Shown in pieces: positions 1 to 7,429 of a stretch of 50,822 nt of DNA. The notes under the pieces were generated by a model, which was not told the DNA's origin, made no database searches, and saw nothing but the letters and a program-made list of their open reading frames with translations. Each line of letters starts with the position of its first letter. The stretch's first letter is position 1. The DNA comes from a virus. The position numbers were made by a program, and so were the translations under genes. The DNA lies in the IMG/VR virus record IMGVR_UViG_3300030450_002767, positions 1-50,822 of that record. One strand, written 5' to 3'.

Positions 1-150
1 CTTGAATTTTTCTACTTCCACACGCTTTCTATCGTTTGTGGATTCTCTTTGAGCTGTTTGTAGGTCTCCCTCTAGCTCTTTAATTTTTCCTTCTTGTTCT
101 TCAACTTGTGCTTGTAACTGTTGTAACATACTTGTTCTCTTTAGAACGCC
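1..150. repeat. Direct terminal repeat, left copy (circle overlap)
   Basis: Bases 1-150 repeat at 50673-50822 with four substitutions (positions 22, 25, 34 and 73). Both copies encode the same stretch of the portal protein, and all four differences fall on third codon positions and are silent. The portal reading frame continues without interruption if one copy is removed. This is best read as the overlap that closes a circular or circularly permuted map, assembled from two strain variants, rather than a physical terminal repeat. Confidence 0.9.
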
Positions 151-2067
151 TTCTGTGTCTGCAACTTCTGTCTGTTCAAGAACTTCTTGCTGGTCTATAA
201 TTCCTTTTTCATATAGACTCATATAATAATCAAATCTTGCCCACCTATTAGATGGTAATGTCCCCCCACTAACTACAATTAAGTCATACTGTCCAATTGT
301 AATATCATTAGTTCTTCCAATAATCTCATTTGTTAAATCATCATATATAGGACTATTAATAGTAGTTTCTTGCTCTGTTCCATCTGGCTTCATTATCCTG
401 ATGATTTTCTCATCAGTATAAGTCTGCTGTATTAAATTAACAATAATTCTTCCCATTTGGTTTAAAGATGCCTCAATATCATCTAACTTTGATTTAATAC
501 GCCTTTGGGAATACTCATCAATAGCGACTGTACCCTTATAAGTACTAGGAGCAGATGATGGGTCTCCGTGCTGTAACGGATGAATGCCTAATATGTGATA
601 TATACTCTGTTTTGCATCTTCTCTATTTTTATATAATTCATTTGGCAGAGGAACTGGCCCAGCGACAACAGGCTGTCCTAGTTCTGGGTCAAACTCAATA
701 ACTCCAGTTCCAGCTCGAGACCATTCTTCTTCAAGCTGTTTTCTATTCATTGAGCCTCTAGGTATGAGCAATTTTGTATTTGTAGAAGATGATGCGTGAG
801 CTATAATAAGTGAAGTAATCTTATTTATATACTCTTGGATAGGTTTTATAAACCTAACATCGCTCATTGGATAAGGATTCCGATTATGCCTGTTCATTAT
901 AGTGACAATCGGATAATCTTGAATATCCATGATATGCATGGCTACCAGCACTCTACCGATTGACAAAATCCTCTTGATTCTATCTACTAATACATTATTG
1001 CAAACGAGTATTCCCTCTGCCAATAATTCATTGTAAGATATAGGAGCTAATTTTGTTTCTGAGCCTGGAATCGCTTCAGGTGTTTCAGGGCCAGGCATCA
1101 TTTGAGGCTGTCCAGTCTGCATGTCCATCATCATGTGAAAGACACCGCCAGTCTGTTGATAAACTTGCAATAACTCTTGAACTTCATACTTACCAGTAAC
1201 GAAGTTTGTTTGACCCTGTGTCTCAACAACCATAGCAGGTTGTTTTAAAAATTCTTCATAATCTCCCTCATCATGAATATACTCTTGTCCATTTGTAGTA
1301 TCTAAACAATGCCAGAAAGGGAGCTTTACTTTTTCATATCTGTCTATTATCTCAAATGTTCTAACATTGGTAACATCGTCTGTGATTGGCCCAACTTGTT
1401 GGTCTTCATTCCCTTCACGACTAGAGCCAGGGTATCTTTCATTAGATGTTTGTGTCATTTGGTCAAGTAATGAACCTTTGCCTTCACCTATTGGCTTTAA
1501 AACAGAAGGATACATTGTTGTAATCTGGTCTTCGGTAAACAATCTAGCAACAATAAGATTACTAGCATCCTTACAAAGAGAATCCCTAGAAGATGGGTCA
1601 ATATATAAATCTAATGGGTCTATACTCTTTAAACATACCTCACCTCTACCAAAATCCATCATTGGGTCTACATATGCTTGTAAAACACCCATTCCTTTTA
1701 CATAATAATCATCAATAGATTGTTTCAGCTCAACACTACCATTTGATGTATCCCAAATATAACTCATGACATCAGAAAATATTCTTCCTATTTTTGTATC
1801 ACTATCATCTCTTCCTGTAGATTGAAACTTTGGTTTATTTGCTGTAAGTAGAGCTTTTGCTTGCTCAACAGCAGGGTGAATTACATTATCAACTATTGGG
1901 GATTGCGCTCTATCTTTTAAGATAGTTTGCTGTTTAGATGTCCATTGAGAGTTATTACGAAACTCGTCATCTTCTACGGCTTGTTTAGCCCAAGATTGAC
2001 GATGTTCTTGATAATCATCAAGTAACTCTTCTGACTTTTGTACTTCTGGATGAATAGGTGCTGGCAT
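1..2067 (-). CDS. Portal protein (3' end continues at 50672-50532)
   Basis: This open frame starts at ATG 2067 (protein begins MPAPIHPEVQKSEELL) and runs off the left edge. With the circle closed it continues from 50672 to the stop at 50532, giving about 735 residues. It should form the dodecameric DNA-translocation channel at the capsid vertex. The protein has the look of large podovirus portals: a helical N-terminus, a central alpha/beta region with the stretch DPSSAPSTYKGTVAIDEYS, and a long charged coiled-coil C-terminus that could form a barrel. Its place between terminase large subunit and scaffold supports this. No clear Shine-Dalgarno precedes the ATG, but an in-frame stop upstream leaves no better ATG. 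It lies 45 bases downstream of terL. Confidence 0.85.
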   Translation of the reverse strand, partial: MPAPIHPEVQKSEELLDDYQEHRQSWAKQAVEDDEFRNNSQWTSKQQTILKDRAQSPIVDNVIHPAVEQAKALLTANKPKFQSTGRDDSDTKIGRIFSDVMSYIWDTSNGSVELKQSIDDYYVKGMGVLQAYVDPMMDFGRGEVCLKSIDPLDLYIDPSSRDSLCKDASNLIVARLFTEDQITTMYPSVLKPIGEGKGSLLDQMTQTSNERYPGSSREGNEDQQVGPITDDVTNVRTFEIIDRYEKVKLPFWHCLDTTNGQEYIHDEGDYEEFLKQPAMVVETQGQTNFVTGKYEVQELLQVYQQTGGVFHMMMDMQTGQPQMMPGPETPEAIPGSETKLAPISYNELLAEGILVCNNVLVDRIKRILSIGRVLVAMHIMDIQDYPIVTIMNRHNRNPYPMSDVRFIKPIQEYINKITSLIIAHASSSTNTKLLIPRGSMNRKQLEEEWSRAGTGVIEFDPELGQPVVAGPVPLPNELYKNREDAKQSIYHILGIHPLQHGDPSSAPSTYKGTVAIDEYSQRRIKSKLDDIEASLNQMGRIIVNLIQQTYTDEKIIRIMKPDGTEQETTINSPIYDDLTNEIIGRTNDITIGQYDLIVVSGGTLPSNRWARFDYYMSLYEKGIIDQQEVLEQTEVADTEGVLKRTSMLQQLQAQVEEQEGKIKELEGDLQTAQRESTNDRKRVEVEKFK

Positions 2068-2112
2068 TCTGGGGGCAAAATTGCAAAATAAACTAGGGGA
2101 ACATCAACAGTT

Positions 2113-3594
2113 TTATGCTAACATCCAATCTTTTGCTTTATTTATAATGCTTTTCTTTAATTGATGGCCCTCTATTACCTCATGGTGAGGTGAATAAGAA
2201 TTTTTATTAGCGTAGTATAATCCATCTAATAAGTCATCATGTTTTCCACGAGGAAACAATGAAAGCTCATCTTTTAAATCTTGCATATTTTCAAGTATGT
2301 GAACTTTTCCCCTAGAAAATATAGGCTGTAAGCTCTCAAGTCTTCTAGATTTACTATTTCTTGGATTTTCTTTAATATTTAGCCCTGGAATGAATATATT
2401 TTCTTCTTCACTGCGTTTTATCACATATTCTCTTAACATCTCCTGATAACCAACACTTTCAATACGTGTTCGCTCTGAGCGGTATTTTTTATAATTTTTA
2501 ACAATTGCCTCTGCTAAATTGAGAGGAGTAGCCCTGTCCCTGTAATAAGGCAAAGCATACCTGTTTCCATCTTTATCTACTGCTATATTGAAGATTACAG
2601 AATAATCAGCAGTTTGCTTTGTAGATGAAGCAGGGTCTACTCCTGTGAATATATTAACAGGTACTTCTCGCTTTTGTGGTGATATAATATCCAAAACAGC
2701 ATTTCCTTCTGCATCGTGTCTCACTTCTCCTTTATAGTAATTTAAATCTTCCAATTTAAACAATTGGTCTTCATCTCCAACTATTTCACACATATACTCT
2801 CTATAAAACACAGATAGTCTATTTATAGAGTCTAATTCTTCTTTTTTCTCCTTTAATTTTTTAATTGACCACCAATCTTCCCATAGGGCATATCCTTTAT
2901 CAAAATCTGGCTTATATGTTAAATTCAACCATCCCTTCATATCTTTTAATGTTTCAACTAAGCATCTCTGGTGTTGTGGTGTACCAACAATAATTATCCT
3001 TCCTTTTCTTGGGTCTAGTGAAGGAACTGCTGATTGTAGCAACCAACGTAAGTTGGATTCCATTGCTTCGGCTGTTTTTGTATTGTTTTCATCTTCTGGG
3101 TCATCAACGACAATAAGGCTGGGACGCTGGTTCCCTATTTTTATTCCTCTTAACTGTTGGCCTGTTCCCTTGCATATTATCACTGAGCCATCTTTTAACT
3201 CTACTTCAGCCTTCGCCCAGCTCTTAGCAGAATGTTGACCCCAATAGCCAAACAATTCTCTACACTGGTCGCTATAATCAAGTGTATCTTTTATTAAACC
3301 AAGTAATTTAACAGCATGGTCTTGAGTCCTTGATACTAGGACTATTAATTTTTTACCTTCTCCAAAAAATAAGTGGTGCATTGGAAGAATACCACCAACA
3401 ATGGAACTTTTAGCATGTCCCCTAGGCGCAACAATATTTATCTGCTTATTATCATGATTCATAATGTGCTTTGTTAAATCATAGTGAAAATCGGGAGATT
3501 TAGCAGAAAACATATTTGGGATGCACAATTTCCCAAACATCATCATATCATCTTTTAATCGAAAAAGTATTTCTTTCTTTTTACTCTCTTCCAC
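2113..3594 (-). CDS. terL: Terminase large subunit (ATPase-nuclease)
   Basis: The 493-residue packaging motor pumps DNA into the prohead through the portal and cuts the concatemer. The N-terminal ATPase shows a Walker A-like APRGHAKSS near residue 57 and a Walker B LIVVDDPED near residue 160. The C-terminal RNase H-like nuclease shows the acidic blocks FTGVDPASS and KHDDLLDGL. Length and motif order are normal for the family. The start is GTG, overlapping the TAG stop of the upstream gene (TAGTG), with GGAG about ten bases upstream. The neighbours are the small-subunit candidate upstream and the portal downstream. Confidence 0.97.
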   Translation of the reverse strand: MEESKKKEILFRLKDDMMMFGKLCIPNMFSAKSPDFHYDLTKHIMNHDNKQINIVAPRGHAKSSIVGGILPMHHLFFGEGKKLIVLVSRTQDHAVKLLGLIKDTLDYSDQCRELFGYWGQHSAKSWAKAEVELKDGSVIICKGTGQQLRGIKIGNQRPSLIVVDDPEDENNTKTAEAMESNLRWLLQSAVPSLDPRKGRIIIVGTPQHQRCLVETLKDMKGWLNLTYKPDFDKGYALWEDWWSIKKLKEKKEELDSINRLSVFYREYMCEIVGDEDQLFKLEDLNYYKGEVRHDAEGNAVLDIISPQKREVPVNIFTGVDPASSTKQTADYSVIFNIAVDKDGNRYALPYYRDRATPLNLAEAIVKNYKKYRSERTRIESVGYQEMLREYVIKRSEEENIFIPGLNIKENPRNSKSRRLESLQPIFSRGKVHILENMQDLKDELSLFPRGKHDDLLDGLYYANKNSYSPHHEVIEGHQLKKSIINKAKDWMLA

Positions 3595-3788
3595 TAATAA
3601 TCAGCTCCAATTAGATGAGACATGTCATCTTCGTAAGCTTTTAGCCCCATATCTGAAGCAACATCTATTAAAACCTTACTAAATGAATCAAGTTTCTTTA
3701 ATTCCTTCTCGTTCGCCTCAACGACAAAATGTTTTAATATATACCTGGGTTTTTCCCTTTTTTCATCTTTTTCAAGAATTATCTTCAT
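3594..3788 (-). CDS. Hypothetical 64-residue protein between TerS and TerL
   Basis: A small charged, Lys/Glu-rich protein (MKIILEKDEKREKPRYILKH) of no recognised family. It overlaps the end of the terminase-small-subunit candidate by 17 bases and the GTG start of terL by one base, so it is almost certainly translated in this late operon. The tight coupling suggests a role in packaging or head assembly, but nothing in the sequence proves it. Confidence 0.75.
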   Translation of the reverse strand: MKIILEKDEKREKPRYILKHFVVEANEKELKKLDSFSKVLIDVASDMGLKAYEDDMSHLIGADY

Positions 3789-4545
3789 TTTGCACCTCTT
3801 TTGTGCTTTCTAGTTTTAATTGACGAGTTTCTTCTGTAGCAATCTCATCAAGTATCTTTTTAGAGACATCAATCTGAATTGTGTCTGTTTGTTGTGTTTT
3901 TGATGGTAACATATCCATTATTTTAATATATTGCTCTGCCCCACGTAGCATATTGCTCGGGTCACCATTATTTCTTGCAATTGTAATGGCTTCTGCTATT
4001 ACATCAAGGACATCTCCCTGATTTAGCTCTCTTTCGTTTAAATATTCTTGAATTTTATCATCTACCATGCCTGATATCCTTTTTTGTTTAAATAATCTTT
4101 TTGCAGTAACTGCTGGTTTTGCTTGGTCTGGTCTATATACGTTCCCAATTTTGTCCCAATCAATTTTTCCAGTGCCAAGCATCATGTTAACATATAGCTT
4201 TACAGCGTTTTTTGTACGTTCTAAGCTAGCTTCTCGCTCAATCCAGGGTCTAGTCCCCGTTTGAGAAAATTCTCCCGTATCCCTATGTGGTTCATACAAT
4301 AATTTAGCATTATCATTTATCCACATCCTTCCATATGGCACAACTACTTGCAAAGCGCTCTTATATTTGGCTCTTTTAAGGCATTCTGCAACATATCCGT
4401 CATCTGAGAGGGCTAATTGTCCCTTTTTTGCCTTTTTCCAATGAACATATGACATTTGTTTCTCTTTTGCCTCTTGTTCAGTCATAATTGGGTAAGTAAC
4501 CTCTTCCCAGTTATTAATCTTCAATTTTCTTGATAGGAAGTCCAT
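3772..4545 (-). CDS. Probable terminase small subunit
   Basis: A 257-residue, mainly helical, charged protein placed just upstream of terL, where small terminase subunits usually lie. These proteins recognise phage DNA and recruit the large subunit. The N-terminal part is basic and contains TYPIMTEQEAKEKQMSYV. The C-terminal part, GDVLDVIAEAITIARNN followed by a predicted helix around MLRGAEQYIKIMDMLPSK, resembles the oligomerisation region of many small subunits. The extreme C-terminus is acidic. The frame overlaps the preceding gene by 32 bases and no good Shine-Dalgarno is seen, so a slightly later start is possible. The assignment rests on position and general character, not on a catalytic motif. 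Confidence 0.65.
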   Translation of the reverse strand: MDFLSRKLKINNWEEVTYPIMTEQEAKEKQMSYVHWKKAKKGQLALSDDGYVAECLKRAKYKSALQVVVPYGRMWINDNAKLLYEPHRDTGEFSQTGTRPWIEREASLERTKNAVKLYVNMMLGTGKIDWDKIGNVYRPDQAKPAVTAKRLFKQKRISGMVDDKIQEYLNERELNQGDVLDVIAEAITIARNNGDPSNMLRGAEQYIKIMDMLPSKTQQTDTIQIDVSKKILDEIATEETRQLKLESTKEVQNEDNS

Positions 4546-4789
4546 CTATTTTCTTTGGTAGTTTGTATTTATCCATAATTTCTTGTGATACATCTAATTT
4601 ATCCATACACTCATTTAGGAACCTCTTTAGATAATCTGCTCCTTGATACCGAGGTTTAGGATATATAACCTCCTCATTTTGACAAAATGTAACCAGAACC
4701 CACGCAAGCTCCTCAAATGTTATTTGGTGTCCATGTACAAAGATAATCTTATCCTTTGGGTGTTTTTTGCCTGGAGCTAACTCTATCAT
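4514..4789 (-). CDS. Hypothetical 91-residue protein, head of the packaging operon
   Basis: A small protein of unknown function (MIELAPGKKHPKDKIIFVHG) with a Lys-rich C-terminus. It is the first gene of the run that leads into the terminase genes and overlaps the next gene by 32 bases. The ATG is preceded by an AT-only tract and TACTGT boxes rather than a Shine-Dalgarno, so its mRNA may be leaderless or very short-leadered. Confidence 0.7.
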   Translation of the reverse strand: MIELAPGKKHPKDKIIFVHGHQITFEELAWVLVTFCQNEEVIYPKPRYQGADYLKRFLNECMDKLDVSQEIMDKYKLPKKIDGLPIKKIED

Positions 4790-4791
4790 AG

Positions 4792-4860
4792 TACTGCTGT
4801 ATATATATATATATTACTGTTCATCATACTGTATGTTACATACTGTAGTATATATACTGT
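4792..4860. repeat. Array of TACTGT boxes with AT tract (operator or iteron candidate)
   Basis: TACTGT starts at 4815, 4827, 4841 and 4855, and a TACTGC variant starts at 4792. The spacings are 12-14 bases between the four perfect copies. An alternating TATATA tract separates the variant from the rest. Reverse-complement ACAGTA half sites make some copies part of short palindromes (CATACTGTATG). The array sits directly in front of the first packaging-operon gene, as a late promoter operator would. A replication iteron cluster is the alternative. Confidence 0.6.
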
Positions 4861-4899
4861 TAAAAAACGAAATAAACCCTATGAATGTCAACATGTTTT

Positions 4900-5094
4900 T
4901 CAATTTTTTTTAGTTTTTGCATAATCAGGGTGAATAAAATCGTAGTTACTCTCTAGAATCATCTGTTTTGTCTCTTCTATGCTAGCTTCTGCTTTGGAGT
5001 ACTCAAAAATATAGAATAAGTCTTCAATATCTGAATCTGTGGCTTCAACTTGTTCAAATCTATTGGTCTTACTATTCCACTTCTCAATTTTCAT
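4900..5094 (-). CDS. Hypothetical 64-residue acidic protein
   Basis: A small acidic protein (MKIEKWNSKTNRFEQVEATD) of no recognised family. It is the first leftward frame after the divergent intergenic region. Its start is an ATG without a strong Shine-Dalgarno. It is separated from the packaging operon by the TACTGT array, so it may be a separately controlled regulator. That is inference from position only. Confidence 0.6.
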   Translation of the reverse strand: MKIEKWNSKTNRFEQVEATDSDIEDLFYIFEYSKAEASIEETKQMILESNYDFIHPDYAKTKKN

Positions 5095-5352
5095 ACTGGA
5101 ATCTACTTAAAGTCACTTGGGTACCACAATTGTAAAAATTTTGAAAAAATTATGTTAGAGTGAGTGAACGTAATATATACCATTCCTACCCCCCAACGAG
5201 GAGTGTATGGGGGCCGTCTTTTTCGTTGAGAATTATTGCCGTTCCCGTTACCTCAACGAAGATGACAGCCCAGCCTCACTCCTGTTGGCCCCTGGCTTAT
5301 TTAGCTACGCAGTATGTGTAGTGTTTTAATTAACTAATCATTGGGAGGTCTT
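5095..5352. promoter_or_regulatory. Divergent control region with structured leader
   Basis: This 258-base gap separates the leftward late genes from the rightward early genes, so divergent promoters are expected here. No convincing -35/-10 pair could be assigned. It contains nested or competing inverted repeats: GAGTGAG 5158-5164 with CTCACTC 5275-5281; TTCGTTGAG 5222-5230 with CTCAACGAA 5252-5260 (perfect 9 bp); and a run of C followed by GGGGGCC that could also pair with GGCCCC near 5287. A structured 5' leader or a replication origin are both possible. Confidence 0.5.
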
Positions 5353-5676
5353 ATGACTATCGATTTTAAAGCTAAAAATAACAGTTTAGGCAAAGTTAAT
5401 TCTCTAACTAGTATAGAGCTTATTAAGAACAGTATTGAGTACTGGGCTAATAGCTGTGATGCTATCTTTGTATCTTGCTCTGATAAGGGTGACAATGTAC
5501 AACAGGCTAAAGATAAGCTTATGTCCATTGCATCTGCTCAGAAGTTTGAGGATACAGAGCCTACAGAGATAGATTCTAAGTTCGAGAATAACCGTGTCTT
5601 TGTTATGAACAGAGTCAGTTTGAAGAATATTGATGACAATACTGATTTGGCTATGGAAATATTGCTTGGCTCATAA
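5353..5676 (+). CDS. Hypothetical 107-residue first early protein
   Basis: The first rightward gene. ATG 5353 is chosen because GGGAGG lies at 5343-5348, ideally spaced; a TTG further upstream would sit on top of that box. The protein (MTIDFKAKNNSLGKVNSLTS) is mixed helical, rather polar, and belongs to no family I recognise. Codon use is slightly less AT-skewed than in the tiny genes downstream. A strong terminator-like hairpin follows the stop, so it probably forms its own short transcription unit. It may be a host-takeover protein, judging only from its early position. Confidence 0.75.
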   Translation: MTIDFKAKNNSLGKVNSLTSIELIKNSIEYWANSCDAIFVSCSDKGDNVQQAKDKLMSIASAQKFEDTEPTEIDSKFENNRVFVMNRVSLKNIDDNTDLAMEILLGS

Positions 5677-5691
5677 CTGTTGAGTGATGTG

Positions 5692-5721
5692 AAAGGGTTT
5701 GCGTGTGTGCAGACCCTTTTT
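5692..5721 (+). terminator. Rho-independent terminator after the first early gene
   Basis: AAAGGGT 5692-5698 pairs with ACCCTTT 5713-5719. The stem is extended by TGC/GCA, has a short GT-rich loop, and is followed by T residues. It begins 16 bases after the stop codon at 5676. Confidence 0.8.
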
Positions 5722-5772
5722 AAATCCGTGCATAAAAAGCAATGCTAATCAAAAACCGAAGGAGAATAGTGT

Positions 5773-5913
5773 ATGTCTAACATAGTTCGTGCGACAGAAA
5801 ACTATTGGTTGATTGAATCTGGTTTTGGTACAATTGTTGAGGTAAGTAGGGAGCAGTATCCTACGCTTATGTCTGCAATTATCGAAGCTAGGCGTCATCT
5901 GATAGAAGGTTGA
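5773..5913 (+). CDS. Hypothetical 46-residue protein
   Basis: A tiny frame (MSNIVRATENYWLIESGFGT) with AAGGAG at 5759-5764 and an ATG at good spacing. It belongs to no recognised family. It lies between the terminator-like hairpin and the long gene-free structured region. The good ribosome site and amphipathic composition favour a real gene. Confidence 0.6.
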   Translation: MSNIVRATENYWLIESGFGTIVEVSREQYPTLMSAIIEARRHLIEG

Positions 5914-6438
5914 TGTTAATTGAATAAGATTCGGAGTGTAACGAGCTTGGCAACAGAAATGCGTAGTTCCTTAAAATTTGTTTGTAGGTATGAAAAAACC
6001 TTCGATGCCCACTCATCAATAAGTGGCGACTAGTGTTGGAGAAACTGGTTGGGAGATAGAGCGTCCAATAGATAGTGTTTAGACCTACTATCTTTTTTTA
6101 ACTATGCAGAGGGAGCTGGGTAAACCAGAGTAGTGGTAGGCAGTGGTGGGCTAGGTTGAAAAGCACTAGTCGTGTACGCATAGTTAATATTTGTTACTAA
6201 ATGTAATATTGAGCAAGATGTTGATACATTTAGTTTTATATAGTTGAAAAAAGGGTGGATAAATACTGACGAGTATTGACTGTGGCCAGAGTTCCACGCT
6301 GTGCTGAGTAGCATTGCTGGTTTTCGCCCTTTTTTCACGGATTTAAGGTGTATGTGTGTTTTCTCACTTTTGTGACTATAGACTGTTAACCTTTCTACCC
6401 GAAGATAAATGGACAGTAACCTCAAAAGTGTAATAATT
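5914..6438 (+). ncRNA. Candidate large structured RNA, 5' domain (pseudoknot and four-way junction)
   Basis: There is no credible frame in over 500 bases, but many long complementary arms. GCGACTAGTG 6026-6035 pairs with 6164-6173. TTAACTATGC 6098-6107 pairs with GCATAGTTAA 6178-6187, and these two stems cross, giving a pseudoknot. ACTAAATGTA 6196-6205 pairs perfectly with 6225-6234. TGAAAAAAGGG 6245-6255 pairs perfectly with 6327-6337 and encloses three hairpins (6262-6277, 6281-6298, 6301-6314), forming a four-way junction. CACTTTTG 6365-6372 pairs with CAAAAGTG 6423-6430 and encloses ACTGT/ACAGT. A tRNA follows directly. Density, crossing stems and tRNA linkage resemble the giant phage RNAs GOLLD and ROOL. 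The exact ends and strand are inferred. Confidence 0.65.
6070..6099 (+). terminator. Hairpin with U-run inside the structured region
   Basis: AGATAGT 6070-6076 pairs with ACTATCT 6087-6093 and is followed by a run of T to 6099. It looks like an intrinsic terminator. However, the last T residues belong to the arm of a longer-range stem (6098-6107), so it may instead be one helix of the structured RNA. Confidence 0.5.
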
Positions 6439-6439
6439 A

Positions 6440-6511
6440 GCGGAGACAAGCTTTGGTAGGCTAATCAGGCTCATATCCTGACTTATTGTGAGTTCGATTC
6501 TCACCTCCGCA
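6440..6511 (+). tRNA. tRNA with anticodon CAU (Met or lysidine-Ile type)
   Basis: A cloverleaf can be drawn. The acceptor stem is GCGGAG/CTCCGC; the D arm is AGC/GCT with GGT in the loop; the anticodon stem is TCAGG/CCTGA with loop CTCATAT (anticodon CAU); the T arm is GTGAG/CTCAC with loop TTCGATT. No CCA is encoded. It is unusual in having a six-pair acceptor stem (or a seventh A-A mismatch) and no T at the usual position 8. Three consecutive G-C pairs at the anticodon-stem base, typical of initiators, are absent, so an elongator Met or Ile2 role is more likely. It is embedded between two structured RNA domains. Confidence 0.8.
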
Positions 6512-6522
6512 ACTAAAAATTT

Positions 6523-6919
6523 GGGAATTGCATTCTGATATGTGTAACTACCAAGATATAGTGTGAACCTAAAGAAACTAATCTTTAGAAACTTCCTATT
6601 TATACTATTACCACTGATATAATGGTATGTGTAAAAACGATAACAGTTGTTGTAACTGTAGTACTTTCATGGGGTCTCCTAAAGAGATGTGATGGGTACA
6701 AGAAATGTTAAATCTATCGTTAGGTCGTATAATTTATATCTCGCATTACCGAAGACGGAGAAGTCCAATGTATCGGAGGATTATAATCGCTTATTTAACT
6801 GTTTAGCTAGCACTTAATATAAGTTATCCTACACAATGTAAACTGTGTTCTAAAGACAGCATTGTTATATCTTGACCGTAACTGGTATATCTAACCAACG
6901 GGGAAAGAATGCAATTCCC
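6523..6919 (+). ncRNA. Candidate large structured RNA, 3' domain closed by a 14-bp stem
   Basis: 6523-6536 (GGGAATTGCATTCT) is the perfect reverse complement of 6906-6919, 370 bases away. Inside are nested perfect arms: CTAAAG 6569-6574 with CTTTAG 6583-6588; AACGATA 6636-6642 with TATCGTT 6715-6721, enclosing ACAGTT 6643-6648 with AACTGT 6654-6659; TACCA/TGGTA near 6609-6627; ACTTA/TAAGT near 6812-6824; and ACAATG with CATTGT near 6833-6868, enclosing CTGT/ACAG. No gene-length frame with a ribosome site fits. It starts 11 bases after the tRNA and ends just before the ribosome site of the next gene. Confidence 0.65.
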
Positions 6920-6948
6920 TATAGTTTAAAATAAAAAAGGAGTATAGA

Positions 6949-7182
6949 ATGTTTAAATACAGAAAGTATTATGAATTTTATAATGTCACGGTACATGATG
7001 TGGCTATTAATATTTTTAATAGATTGTATAGATTGTCTTTTACTATTAAATATCCATCTTATAACTTAGAGATATTTGATAATAACGGTCATAAAAGAAT
7101 ATATGAAACAGCTTGGTTCTCTGATAGGTTTGAAAATCATTTAGAAGATGAAGTTAAGAAAAGAGAGGAATCTGATGACTGA
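6949..7182 (+). CDS. Hypothetical 77-residue protein
   Basis: The protein is aromatic- and Tyr-rich (MFKYRKYYEFYNVTVHDVAI) with a charged C-terminus and no recognised family. AAAAAAGGAG precedes the ATG, in a leader block TTTAAAATAAAAAAGGAG that recurs in near-identical form before the gene at 7808. It overlaps the next gene by eight bases. Confidence 0.75.
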   Translation: MFKYRKYYEFYNVTVHDVAINIFNRLYRLSFTIKYPSYNLEIFDNNGHKRIYETAWFSDRFENHLEDEVKKREESDD

Positions 7183-7420
7183 ATCACATACTGTAAAAGA
7201 TAAATATATAATGTATGACCATGAAGTGATAAAAACACTTAATTTAATAAAAGAAATGATTCTTGATAAGCGCACAAAAACAAGATTTGACCATGTTAGA
7301 GGTAATGTGGAAAATAAAGAAATAATGATAGATGCGATTGATAGAGCTATTTGTATTATTCGTGATGAAGATTTCATTGCAGATGATATGAATCCATTTG
7401 TAAAAAACTTAACTGATTAG
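7175..7420 (+). CDS. Hypothetical 81-residue helical protein
   Basis: ATG 7175 is preferred over an earlier in-frame ATG because GAGGAA lies just upstream and the resulting eight-base overlap with the previous stop is typical here. The protein (MTESHTVKDKYIMYDHEVIK) is mainly helical and charged, with no recognised family. A 387-base gene-free structured region follows. Confidence 0.7.
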   Translation: MTESHTVKDKYIMYDHEVIKTLNLIKEMILDKRTKTRFDHVRGNVENKEIMIDAIDRAICIIRDEDFIADDMNPFVKNLTD

Positions 7421-7429
7421 TTAAATGCC

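Noticed and set aside
1367-1705. 112-residue rightward frame inside the portal
   Set aside because: Antisense shadow of the portal gene, without ribosome site or neighbours on that strand.
5095-5352. Specific sigma70 or Bacteroidota promoters in the divergent region
   Set aside because: Candidate hexamers (TTGTAA, TATGTT and similar) have wrong spacing or weak matches, so no promoter is assigned.
6102-6449. 115-residue leftward frame across the structured region
   Set aside because: It would oppose the early operon, has no ribosome site, includes the first bases of the tRNA and covers perfect RNA arms.
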